Assembly (NCBI GenBank): GCA_900316145.1
Contig: ONBQ01000120.1
Span: 1-37,617, forward strand
Origin: an uncultured Eubacteriales bacterium
Lineage (GTDB): Bacteria > Bacillota > Clostridia > Lachnospirales > Bianqueaceae
Direction of reading: 5' to 3'
DNA: 37,617 nucleotides
Part shown: piece after piece, positions 1 to 7,337 of the stretch
How positions within the stretch are numbered: position 1 is the first letter of the stretch
How the letters are laid out: the number at the start of each line of letters is the position of its first letter
The notes under the pieces: model-generated
What the model was told of the DNA's origin: nothing
What the model saw: the letters and a program-made list of their open reading frames with translations, nothing else
The model's database searches: none
Position numbers and translations under genes: made by a program

Positions 1-603
1 CCAAAGAATAAGCCGTCCATCGTGACGGTTCCCGGCATGAACTATATAGCGGTTCGCGGACAGGGTGATCCGAACGCGGAGGATGGAGAGTACAAGAAGG
101 CGATCGGGTTTCTTTACGGAATAGCCTTCACGATCAAGATGAGTAAAAAGGGTAATCACCGGATTGCTGGTTATTTCGATTATGTTGTCCCTCCGCTGGA
201 AGGATTCTGGTGGCAGGATGGTGTCGAAGGGATCGACTATGCGCACAAAGAGAACTTCAAGTGGATCTCCGTTATTCGCCTCCCTGATTTTGTCACGAAG
301 GCAGACTTTAATTGGGCTATTGATGAGGCTTCTAAAAAGAAAAAGGAAGATTTTTCAAAGGTCGAATTTCTTACCTATGATGAGGGCTTGTGCGTGCAGT
401 GTATGCACATCGGTTCCTATGATGATGAGCCGGCAACGGTAGCGTTGATGCATGCGTTTATGGAGCAGCAGGGCTATACGCTGGACATCACTGACCAGCG
501 CTTCCATCATGAGATCTATCTGAGCGATGCCAGAAAAGTCGCGCCCGAGAAGTTGAGAACAGTGATCAGGCATCCAATACGAAGACAAGCAAAGAATTCT
601 TGA
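1..603 (+). CDS. GyrI-like small-molecule-binding domain protein (5' end outside window)
   Basis: The reading frame is open from the first base, so the start lies upstream; a GTG at 22 is only an internal Val codon. The 200 visible residues begin PKNKPSIVTVPGMNYIAVRG, which fits a near N-terminal stretch of the GyrI-like (COG4832-type) family, so only about ten residues are probably missing. Other family-like parts are GDPN, the aromatic WWQDGVEGID segment, and the C-terminal IYLSDARKVAPEKLRTVIRHPI block. Relatives have the SOUL/GyrI effector-binding fold and bind hydrophobic small molecules or hydrolyse cyclopropanoids. Here there is no DNA-binding domain, so it is a stand-alone ligand-binding or hydrolase type. 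Neighbours downstream are decayed genes. The substrate is unknown. Confidence 0.8.
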   Translation, partial: PKNKPSIVTVPGMNYIAVRGQGDPNAEDGEYKKAIGFLYGIAFTIKMSKKGNHRIAGYFDYVVPPLEGFWWQDGVEGIDYAHKENFKWISVIRLPDFVTKADFNWAIDEASKKKKEDFSKVEFLTYDEGLCVQCMHIGSYDDEPATVALMHAFMEQQGYTLDITDQRFHHEIYLSDARKVAPEKLRTVIRHPIRRQAKNS

Positions 604-692
604 ATTTTACTTGCCTGACCCGGATGCCGTGTCCTATCGGGCGTGGATTAGAAGATAAGGTGCTGCGGTGATTGAAGAAAAGGAGAGACAGG

Positions 693-1376
693 ATGCGAGA
701 GCTTGATGCAGATACGCTGATGTTTTTTGACCAGAATATGGATATACTTCCGTTGTACCAGGATTTTGAGGAGCTTCTCTTTGATTCTTTTCCCCTAGTG
801 AACAAGAAGGTGCAGAAGATGCAGATTACCTTTTCCAATCGTCATGTTTTTTACTTGCGTCTCTTTTGCGCGAGTGAAAAGAAAAGCCGACCTGCCGATG
901 AGATACATGGTGATTACCCTCGGACTACCTGCTCCTTTGGATTCGGAAAGGATCGCGGTAAAGACGGAGCCTTATCCCGGAAGATGGACGCATCATATTG
1001 TTGCATGGAAAGTGAATGCTGGATCGAGCTGAAACGCGGAAAGCCTATCGATGACAGCAAGTTTTACTATCTGGATGCTGTGGAAGAAGCGCTATGTTTC
1101 GGCTGGATCGACAGCGCGCAGAAACTGATCGATGGAAAGCGTATGCAAAGATTTATGCCAAGGAAAAGGAACAGCCCATGGACAGAGCTCAACAAAGAGC
1201 GCGTCCGACGGCTGGAAAAGCTTGGTTTGATGACCGATGCGGGCAGAGCCGTGCTCCCGGCGATGGGAGTGCGGAGCTTCAAAATTGACCATGATCTGGA
1301 GGTGGCAATGAAAGCAGCACGGTGCTGGTCTAAATTCAAGAGCTTTCCGCCATTATATCAACGGGTAAGTTGTTAA
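693..1376 (+). pseudogene. Frameshifted DUF5655 remnant fused to a YdeI/OmpD-associated remnant
   Basis: An ATG at 693 behind AAGGAG opens a DUF5655-like N-terminus (PLYQDFEELL, KKVQKMQITFSNRH). At the six-T run near 846-851 the family match jumps frame: the +1 frame continues FTCVSFARVKRK, YMVITLGL and AVKTEPYPGRWTHHIV to about 1003. Removing one T would restore a single frame. The DUF5655 C-terminus is missing. From about 1005 the original frame carries a YdeI-like region (SECWIELKRGKP, DAVEEALCFGWIDS, MQRFMPRKRNSPWTELNKERVRRL, FPPLYQRV), which lacks its own N-terminus and breaks off at a stop at 1374-1376. I infer two neighbouring small genes joined by a deletion, plus a homopolymer frameshift. 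The 234-residue open frame across it is not a sound protein. A sequencing error could explain the T-run but not the junction. Confidence 0.75.
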
Positions 1377-1481
1377 AATGGAAAGATAAATTCCAGATTA
1401 AGAAGTCCTTGAAATGACCGAAGCAGCGCTTTAGGTCGTTTAGATGTCAGAGTGACAACTTGAGATTTGTGGAGGGGAAAC

Positions 1482-2342
1482 ATGCTGCGTTTATGTTCTA
1501 AAGAAGAATTTGATAAATATGTCGATTTTGCCTATGATCTGGCTTTAGATGTGACAAAGTCCGGATATCCGACATACTGTGACGGCGTTAAAACGAAAGA
1601 GATGTTTATCGAACGTTCGTTGAAAGCATTTGACCGGGAGACTGAACAGATGCTGCTGTTTGAGCTTGAAGGCGAAGTACAAGGGTTGATCCACTATTAT
1701 TGGATCCCAGATGACCTTTATCTCGATACGTGTTTTTTTCTGATCAACAAAGAAACCGAACAAGCTCTTTCAGAGTTTTTGAATTTTGCAAAAGAAAGAT
1801 TCCCGGGATATGATTTGTTTTTAGGCTTTCCCGCTGATAATCATACGGCTGTAAGTTTTCTTGCCGGAGAAGGCTTTGAATGTATTGAGGACGATTATAA
1901 CAATACTTCGTTTCTTGATCATATAGAACTCTTTCCGGAAAACGAAAACATCGTGCCTATCCAAAAAGATAACTACAAGCTCTTTCAAATGCTTCACAGT
2001 CAGACCGATGACGATATGTACTGGAACTGCGAGAGAATCTATAACGATCTGGATAACTGGGTCATCTTCATAAAGGAAAAAGACGGAAAACCACAAGGTG
2101 CCATCTATTACGTAGACGCCACTGACGGATGGTTTGAAATATTCGGAGTTGACATTGATCAAGGTATCCATAATGAAGAAGTGTTTAGGGAATTACTGCA
2201 GACGGCGCTGTCGGATGCCAAGCGTCGAAAAGGCAAGGTGATGACATTCTTTTGCGATGAGGAATATGAAAAAGCTGCGAAGGAGTGCGGACTTGATTGT
2301 ATTGGAAATTATCTCTGTTACAAGACCCATTTGAACGGATAA
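1482..2342 (+). CDS. Tandem GNAT-like acetyltransferase
   Basis: A 286-residue protein. The ATG at 1482 is preceded by GGAGGGG four bases upstream; an in-frame TTG at 1467 lies before that site and is rejected. The first half has the look of a GNAT fold: a beta-strand pair around LLFELEGEVQGLIHYYWIP and a late segment NHTAVSFLAGEGFECIEDD, typical of the end of an acetyl-CoA-binding domain. The second half repeats the pattern (VIFIKEKDGKPQGAIYYVDATDGWFEIFGVD, then AAKECGLDCIGNYLCYKTHL). This suggests two GNAT domains in tandem, one of which may be inactive. The classical Q/R-x-x-G-x-G/A acetyl-CoA loop is not obvious. The substrate is unknown, and the gene stands alone between remnants. Confidence 0.6.
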   Translation: MLRLCSKEEFDKYVDFAYDLALDVTKSGYPTYCDGVKTKEMFIERSLKAFDRETEQMLLFELEGEVQGLIHYYWIPDDLYLDTCFFLINKETEQALSEFLNFAKERFPGYDLFLGFPADNHTAVSFLAGEGFECIEDDYNNTSFLDHIELFPENENIVPIQKDNYKLFQMLHSQTDDDMYWNCERIYNDLDNWVIFIKEKDGKPQGAIYYVDATDGWFEIFGVDIDQGIHNEEVFRELLQTALSDAKRRKGKVMTFFCDEEYEKAAKECGLDCIGNYLCYKTHLNG

Positions 2343-2640
2343 TTCCTGTTTGTCTATCTGCATCGCTGAAACCCTTGATTAAGCTGAATTATTATATGCT
2401 TTTGGGTGAGTTGTTTTAAGGATGAAAGGAATTATTATCAGAGTGTCCAGAAGAGTTAAGCTCAAAGAGAATGCCGTATAGATGTTTACGAAGCTGTAAA
2501 GACCCTGCTGCCCTGAAGTTTCAGGAATAGGGTTACAAGGTGCATGGATCGATCGGCGCGGATTCCGTTTTCTTCCAGGCTAAGGAAGAGGCCGCCTTAG
2601 TCGCGGCCGGATACTCGCCAAATTACAGGAGGGCAAACCA
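2343..2640 (+). other. 298-base intergenic stretch with a probable gene tail at its end
   Basis: Between the GNAT-like gene and the alkD-like gene no intact gene is visible. The first 190 bases are AT-rich with stops in all frames. One short frame (RIDVYEAVKTLLP, about 2475-2516) looks protein-like but ends quickly. The last 107 bases hold the tail described separately. No convincing promoter or terminator was found. Confidence 0.5.
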
Positions 2641-2643
2641 ATG
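2531..2643 (+). pseudogene. Possible 3' remnant of an unidentified gene
   Basis: After a TAG at about 2528-2530, one frame reads GYKVHGSIGADSVFFQAKEE and then AALVAAGYSPNYRRANQ before a TGA at 2641-2643. This TGA overlaps the ATG of the next gene as ATGA. The composition looks like real protein and the overlap is the usual junction of a coupled operon, so I infer the end of a lost upstream partner of the alkD-like gene. I do not recognise the family. It could be chance. Confidence 0.35.
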
Positions 2644-3345
2644 AACAGAAATGAGATCGTGGCGGAGTTGTTCCGCTTGCGGGATGAGGACTATGCCCTG
2701 ATGCAGGCCAAAATCATCCCCACTGTATCCCAGGACAGGATCATAGGTGTCAGAACGCCCGCTCTTCGGACCTTCGCGAAGAGCCTTAGCCAGGATCAGG
2801 ACATCGAGGCATTCCTGGCATACTTGCCGCATCCGTATTTTGATGAAGACCAGCTGCATGCCTTCGTAATATCCCTGGAGAAGGATTTTGACAAGTGCAT
2901 AGCGAAGGTCGATACGTTTCTGCCGTTTATCGATAACTGGGCGACCTGTGATCAGCTTTCTCCCAAGGTCTTCAAAAAAGAGCCGGAGAAGCTGCTCCCA
3001 TACATTCAGACATGGATCCGATCAGATAAAACTTACACAGTCCGCTTCGCGATCGGTATGCTCATGCAGCATTTCCTGGACGAGCGTTTTGAGACAAAGT
3101 ATGCGGATGAGGTCGCATCGATCCGGTCAGAAGAGTACTATGTCAATATGATGATCGCATGGTACTTCGCGACGGCTTTGGCAAAGCAATATGAACGGGT
3201 CTTGCCATATCTGGAAGAAAAGCGGCTGAGTGATTGGGTCCATAACAAGACGATCCAGAAAAGTATCGAAAGCTACAGGATCACAGACAAGCAAAAAGCG
3301 TATTTGAGAACATTAAAGGTACGGAAGACCAAGGAGAAAGAGTAG
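2641..3345 (+). CDS. DNA alkylation repair protein, AlkD-like HEAT-repeat glycosylase
   Basis: A 234-residue protein, normal length for AlkD (COG4912). The family excises positively charged alkylated bases such as N3- and N7-alkylpurines using an all-helical HEAT-like repeat scaffold in the cytoplasm. Family-typical parts are IIGVRTPALRTFAKSL near residues 34-50, HPYFDEDQLHAFVISL near 63-80, FLPFIDNWATCDQLSPKVF near 94-112, TYTVRFAIGMLMQHFLDE, YYVNMMIAWYFATALAKQYE, and DWVHNKTIQKSIESYRI near the end. The NWATCD segment carries the acidic active-site residue (Asp) expected for AlkD. The start at 2641 has GGAGGG nine bases upstream and overlaps a stop of an apparent lost gene. No partner gene remains in this operon. 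Confidence 0.9.
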   Translation: MNRNEIVAELFRLRDEDYALMQAKIIPTVSQDRIIGVRTPALRTFAKSLSQDQDIEAFLAYLPHPYFDEDQLHAFVISLEKDFDKCIAKVDTFLPFIDNWATCDQLSPKVFKKEPEKLLPYIQTWIRSDKTYTVRFAIGMLMQHFLDERFETKYADEVASIRSEEYYVNMMIAWYFATALAKQYERVLPYLEEKRLSDWVHNKTIQKSIESYRITDKQKAYLRTLKVRKTKEKE

Positions 3346-3470
3346 AGCAAAAGGTCTGATTGCAACCAGACATAACAAAAATAACCAAGATCCGTTATCT
3401 GCGGTTGGTGGAATCCTGAGCAATTATACTTTACAATTATCACAGAAATCATATTTACGGAGGTTATGTG

Positions 3471-4190
3471 ATGATTGCGGAAGTGCGGGGGCTTGGAAAG
3501 AAATATCCGTCATTTGAACTGTCTGATGTGTCATTTGGATTGGAGAGAGGAAGGATCGCCGGATTCATCGGCAGAAACGGCGCCGGGAAAACGACTACGA
3601 TCAAAGCCATGCTGAATCTGGTCCATCCGGACAGCGGCCTGATCCAATTCTTCGGATCTCCTTTCGAGGGCAATGAGAGCGAGATCAAGAAGAGGATCGG
3701 TTATTCGACCGGGACCGTCAGCTGGTATCCGAGAAAGAAGATCCGGGACATCGCGGATATTGTAAAACGGTTTTATGAGACGTGGGATGAGGCGGCCTAT
3801 CACCGATATCTGGAACTGTTTGCGATCGATGAGATGAAGACACCACTGCAGCTTTCCGAAGGCATGAAGGTGAAGCTGAACCTTCTGCTGGCGCTTTCCC
3901 ACAGGTCGGAGGTGCTGATCCTGGACGAGCCGACCAGCGGCCTGGATCCATTTTCCAGAAATGAGCTTCTTGAGATCTTTAAAACTCTGAAGGATGATGG
4001 CGCAGCGGTGTTTTTCTCGACTCATATCATTTCGGATATCGAGAAATGCGCGGATGATATCATTTATATTTCAAAAGGCAGGATCATAGCTGCGGATTCA
4101 AAAGAGGAGTTTATCAGGCAATATTCCAAAGATGGTGAAACTTTGGAAGACACCATGCTCCGGATGGAAGGAGGCGCCTCCTATGCGTAA
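3471..4190 (+). CDS. ABC transporter ATP-binding protein (YtrB/BcrA-like)
   Basis: A 239-residue cytoplasmic ATPase that would drive the permease encoded next. Visible motifs are the Walker A loop GRNGAGKTTT near residues 34-43, a signature sequence LSEGMKVKLNLLLALSH (Glu in place of the second usual residue), Walker B VLILDEPTSGLDP, and the switch histidine in STHI. The pattern fits small drug, antimicrobial-peptide or lipid exporters of the YtrB/BcrA type. I chose the ATG at 3471, seven bases after GGAGG; the in-frame GTG at 3468 is closer but less well placed. The gene overlaps the permease by eight bases, so translation is probably coupled. The substrate cannot be told from the sequence. 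Confidence 0.9.
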   Translation: MIAEVRGLGKKYPSFELSDVSFGLERGRIAGFIGRNGAGKTTTIKAMLNLVHPDSGLIQFFGSPFEGNESEIKKRIGYSTGTVSWYPRKKIRDIADIVKRFYETWDEAAYHRYLELFAIDEMKTPLQLSEGMKVKLNLLLALSHRSEVLILDEPTSGLDPFSRNELLEIFKTLKDDGAAVFFSTHIISDIEKCADDIIYISKGRIIAADSKEEFIRQYSKDGETLEDTMLRMEGGASYA

Positions 4191-4836
4191 TATGCTGCGT
4201 AAAGAAATGCGCCTAAGCGCTTCGATCCTGTCCTATCTTTTCATCCCATTCGGGCTGATGTTCCTGCTGCCGGGATACCCGGTTCTCTGCGGAGCCTTCT
4301 TTGTATCGCTAGGGATATTTCAGAGTTTTCAGTCGGCCAGAGAAGCTAATGATATCGTGTTTTCGACTTTGCTGCCTGTGGCGAAGAAGGACGTCGTTCG
4401 GGGAAAATATCTTTTTGTCTGCCTGATCGAGTGCTGCGCGTTGATCTTCATGGCTGTCTCAGTCATTCTGCGGATGACGGTTTTTTCCGGAGCCGCAGTA
4501 TACCGCGGAAACGCTTTGATGAATGCCAATTTCTTTGCCTTAGGTGCGGCATTTGTGATCTTTGGCTTGTTCAACGGGGTCTTCGTGGGCGGCTTTTTCA
4601 GAACAGCTTATAAGTTTGCCCGTCCGTTTGTGAGCTTTATCATAGCTTGTTTCCTGGTCATATTTGCCGCGGAGGCCTTGCATCATGTGCCGGGCTTTGC
4701 GTGGGTGAATGCTTTTGGTACAGAACATATGGTATCTCAGCTGATCCTGCTTGCGGCCGGCATTTTGATATTCCTGCTGCTTACATTCTTATCATGCAGG
4801 AGAGCCTGCGTGGATTTTGAACGAATCGATCTGTAA
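4183..4836 (+). CDS. ABC-2 type transporter permease
   Basis: A 217-residue membrane protein with about six hydrophobic segments, starting with LSYLFIPFGLMFLLPGYPVL and ending with LILLAAGILIFLLLTFLS. The segment SAREANDIVFSTLLPVAKKDVVRGKYLF after the first membrane pair is typical of the ABC-2 permease family that pairs with YtrB/BcrA-like ATPases. The ATG at 4183 has GGAGG upstream and lies inside the end of the ATPase gene. A longer frame from 4132 would run through that gene in another frame and is rejected. It forms a presumed homodimeric exporter with the upstream ATPase. An XRE-AbrB regulator follows after 12 bases. Confidence 0.88.
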   Translation: MRNMLRKEMRLSASILSYLFIPFGLMFLLPGYPVLCGAFFVSLGIFQSFQSAREANDIVFSTLLPVAKKDVVRGKYLFVCLIECCALIFMAVSVILRMTVFSGAAVYRGNALMNANFFALGAAFVIFGLFNGVFVGGFFRTAYKFARPFVSFIIACFLVIFAAEALHHVPGFAWVNAFGTEHMVSQLILLAAGILIFLLLTFLSCRRACVDFERIDL

Positions 4837-4848
4837 GGAGATAAAACC

Positions 4849-5289
4849 ATGCTGAAAGATAATCTGGTCATGCTGCGAAACCTTCATGGGTATTCGCAGG
4901 AAGCGATCGCCGAAAGAATCGGGATCTCCAGACAGGCCTATGCCAAATGGGAATCCGGCGCGACCATTCCGGACATTGAGAAGTGCGCTCTGCTGGCGGA
5001 AGTATATGGAACGACCATCGACAGTCTGATCAGGACAGAACCGATAGAAGGCATGGGAATGATCCCACCCGCGCCAAAGGGAAAGAATATCTGGGGATCT
5101 GTTACGATCGGTGAAAGAGGTCAGATCGTTATCCCGAAAGGCGCGAGAGACCGGTTCGGACTTTCGGGAGGGCAGCGCCTTGTCGTTCTCAGCGATGAAA
5201 ACGGGATCGCGCTGATCCCGGATGAAGCATTTATGGCGAACATGAAAAGAGCCATGGAACTGATGAGCCGGGAGATCCCGGAAGCTTAA
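4849..5289 (+). CDS. XRE-family regulator with C-terminal AbrB-like domain
   Basis: A 146-residue protein with two DNA-binding modules. Residues about 5-60 form a Cro/C1-type helix-turn-helix (LRNLHGYSQEAIAERIGISRQAYAKWESG is the recognition region). Residues about 80-125 form an SpoVT/AbrB-like swapped-hairpin domain (ERGQIVIPKGARDRFGLSGGQRLVVL). The two domains are linked by a proline-rich stretch. AAGGAG lies nine bases before the ATG, and the gene follows the ABC permease by 12 bases in the same operon. I infer that it controls its own ABC operon, as similar small regulators do for exporters of this type. A strong terminator follows at once. Confidence 0.9.
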   Translation: MLKDNLVMLRNLHGYSQEAIAERIGISRQAYAKWESGATIPDIEKCALLAEVYGTTIDSLIRTEPIEGMGMIPPAPKGKNIWGSVTIGERGQIVIPKGARDRFGLSGGQRLVVLSDENGIALIPDEAFMANMKRAMELMSREIPEA

Positions 5290-5293
5290 GTGT

Positions 5294-5338
5294 AAACGCT
5301 CCTTGCGTGCCTTTCGTGGCAGAAGGGAGCGTTTTTTT
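5294..5338 (+). terminator. Rho-independent terminator of the ABC-XRE/AbrB operon
   Basis: The arm AAACGCTCC (5294-5302) pairs with GGAGCGTTT (5326-5334), followed by a run of seven T. It ends the operon five bases after the regulator's stop codon. Confidence 0.9.
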
Positions 5339-5362
5339 CGTTGGCAGATCTCATCATTCTGC

Positions 5363-5391
5363 TTGATTTTTCTCTTTATCTCCAGTAATAT
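5363..5391 (+). promoter_or_regulatory. Putative sigma-A promoter of the 5441 gene
   Basis: TTGATT (5363-5368) is followed, after a 17-base spacer, by TAATAT (5386-5391). It lies between the upstream terminator and the ATG at 5441. Confidence 0.55.
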
Positions 5392-5440
5392 TAGAGGCAA
5401 AGATCAGCAGATAAATGAAATAAAAACGGGAGAGAACGGT

Positions 5441-5989
5441 ATGAACAGGATCGATCGGAATGGATGTCCGGATCTTCTTGAGAAGATCTATCATTTTCTT
5501 GAAACGACAGATAGAAAGTGGATCCAAGCCTATTTTGCCGATGAGGCTGACTTCAAAGAGTTTTTAGAGGATGAGGAGAATCATATCCTGGCTTACACCA
5601 ATGATCATAATGCGTTATGCTGCGTCATGATCATAAACGAGAGTGCTATTCTTACCACGGCTTTTTCCAAAGAGGCTGAGAGCGAAGACTGTTACGAGCA
5701 GCTTTTAAAGGATGTCGAAACCCTGCTCTATGAACTCGGCTATAGAGAGATATATTATGGTGATGGATACTATTCTTTCGGCCGGTACAGTGCTGAAAAA
5801 GATCCTTTCAGCAGCTTTTTGAAGGAAAAGGGTTTCATTTTAGAGGCTGTAGCTTATGACATCCGCTATAAGGACTCGGAAGGGTATCATGTCAAAACGA
5901 AAGTGGACCAGCTCGAATACCATAGACTGAAGGTGGATCACGAGATCCTGGGCCGGTATGAATCGATGGCAAAAACGTTGTACAGGTAA
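5441..5989 (+). CDS. Uncharacterised protein, possibly GNAT-like
   Basis: A 182-residue soluble protein. The ATG at 5441 follows GGGAGAG; the frame is open further up to 5303 but that part runs through a terminator hairpin and a promoter, so it is not translated. It is rich in acidic and aromatic residues (ADEADFKEFLEDEEN; YYGDGYYSFGRYSAEKDPFSSFLKEKGFILEA). The sequence SSFLKEKGFILEAVAYDI resembles the closing part of GNAT acetyltransferase domains, and the strand LCCVMIINESAILTTAF could be its core. This is a weak assignment and no catalytic motif is certain. It stands alone between a terminator and the CDF transporter promoter. Confidence 0.6.
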   Translation: MNRIDRNGCPDLLEKIYHFLETTDRKWIQAYFADEADFKEFLEDEENHILAYTNDHNALCCVMIINESAILTTAFSKEAESEDCYEQLLKDVETLLYELGYREIYYGDGYYSFGRYSAEKDPFSSFLKEKGFILEAVAYDIRYKDSEGYHVKTKVDQLEYHRLKVDHEILGRYESMAKTLYR

Positions 5990-6050
5990 GACCGTACCAT
6001 CCAGACCGTCTGGAAGCATCCGCGATCTGCCTGTAAATCAGAGAGCAAAC

Positions 6051-6079
6051 TTGATATTCTCTTGATTACATGGTAAAAT
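6051..6079 (+). promoter_or_regulatory. Sigma-A promoter of the CDF transporter gene
   Basis: TTGATA (6051-6056), a 17-base spacer and TAAAAT (6074-6079). It lies 63 bases before the GTG start at 6143. Confidence 0.65.
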
Positions 6080-6142
6080 CAAGGGTAATGCTTAATAGTG
6101 ATTTATATATGATAGATGTAAGAAACCGGAGGAGAACAAAAG

Positions 6143-7282
6143 GTGGAGCAGAAAGAGCTCATGTCCAAAACAAAGGAACAGAGCAGGGATTCCGTCATTG
6201 TGCGGACCAGTATTATTGGAATTTTAACGAATGTTTTTCTGGCCGCTTTTAAGGCAGTGATCGGTATCGTTTCACATTCCATCGCGGTCACGCTGGACGC
6301 GGTCAACAATTTGTCTGATGCGTTATCATCTATTATTACGATCGTCGGTACGAAACTGGCCGGTAAGCTGCCGGATAAAAAGCACCCCCTGGGTTATGGA
6401 AGGATCGAATACCTGAGCGCCATGATCGTAGCCGGTATCGTGTTATACGCCGGTATCACCTCCTTTGTGGAGTCCGTAAAGAAGATCATTCATCCGGAAA
6501 AGCCGGATTACAGCATCGTATCATTGGTGATCATCGCGGTTGCCGTAGTGGCCAAGATCCTGCTGGGCCGTTTCGTTAAATCACAGGGCCAGAAAGTTAA
6601 TTCCGGTTCGCTGGTCGCGTCCGGTTCCGATGCCTTGTTTGACGCGGTCTTGTCTTTCTCCGTTCTTGTCTCGGCGATCATTTTTAAGGCTTGCGGGTTT
6701 TCTCTGGAAGCCTGGGTCGGCGTTGTGATCTCCTGCTTTATCATCAAGTCCGGTATCGAGATGATGATCGAGACTTTAAATGATATTCTGGGCAAGAGAG
6801 CCGATAAAGACACCACGGATGAGATCAAACGGATCCTGACCTCGGAGCCGGAGGTGCACGGTGCCTATGATCTGATCCTGTTCAACTACGGGCCGGATAA
6901 GGACCTGGCTTCTGTCCATCTGGAACTGCCGGATACGATGAGCGCCAGGGAGGTCGACCGTCTGACACGTAAGCTGGAAAAGAAGGTTTACAAGGAGACG
7001 GGTATCGTGCTGGTCGCGGTCGGTTTGTATTCCTACAATACGGGCGATGATGAAGCGTCCCGCATCCATCTGGATGTATACAATAAAGTCATGGCTCATG
7101 AATGGGCTGTTCAGATGCATGGTTTCTTTGTGGATACGGAAACAAAAGAGATGACATTTGATGTCGTCATGAGTTTTGATGTAAAGCCCAGAGAAGCGCT
7201 GGCCATCCTGTACCAGGAAGTGAAAGAAGCGTATCCGGATTATGATGTGCAGATCGCGCCGGATGTCGATGTTTCTGATTAA
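6143..7282 (+). CDS. Cation diffusion facilitator (CDF) family transporter
   Basis: A 379-residue inner-membrane metal/proton antiporter of the CDF family, with about six membrane segments in residues 22-215 followed by two cytoplasmic ferredoxin-like stretches. The motif HPLGYGRIEYLSAM (residues 81-94) after TM2 is diagnostic. The metal site reads N55-x3-D59 in TM2 and D163-x3-D167 in TM5. Zinc exporters normally have H/D-x3-D in TM2, so the cargo may not be zinc; iron, manganese or cobalt are open. The long C-terminus (about 215-379) looks like a duplicated CDF cytoplasmic domain (GIVLVAVGLYSYNTGDD, then MTFDVVMSFDVKPREALAILYQEV), a longer version seen in Firmicutes. The GTG start sits eight bases after GGAGGAG; an ATG at 6161 is the alternative. 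Confidence 0.9.
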   Translation: MEQKELMSKTKEQSRDSVIVRTSIIGILTNVFLAAFKAVIGIVSHSIAVTLDAVNNLSDALSSIITIVGTKLAGKLPDKKHPLGYGRIEYLSAMIVAGIVLYAGITSFVESVKKIIHPEKPDYSIVSLVIIAVAVVAKILLGRFVKSQGQKVNSGSLVASGSDALFDAVLSFSVLVSAIIFKACGFSLEAWVGVVISCFIIKSGIEMMIETLNDILGKRADKDTTDEIKRILTSEPEVHGAYDLILFNYGPDKDLASVHLELPDTMSAREVDRLTRKLEKKVYKETGIVLVAVGLYSYNTGDDEASRIHLDVYNKVMAHEWAVQMHGFFVDTETKEMTFDVVMSFDVKPREALAILYQEVKEAYPDYDVQIAPDVDVSD

Positions 7283-7337
7283 GAAAGACTGAATGGCAAG
7301 TCCGCAACCCCGAGACACGAAAGGTTTTATAAAAAAT

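Noticed and set aside
844-1032. Separate small gene in the second frame
   Set aside because: It is the middle of the DUF5655 sequence after the T-run frameshift and lacks its own ribosome site and both ends.
3345-3380. Terminator after the alkD-like gene
   Set aside because: Only a five-base stem (GTCTG with CAGAC) with no T run, too weak to call.
5303-5440. Longer N-terminus for the gene at 5441
   Set aside because: It would translate the terminator hairpin and the promoter; a better ATG with a ribosome site lies at 5441.
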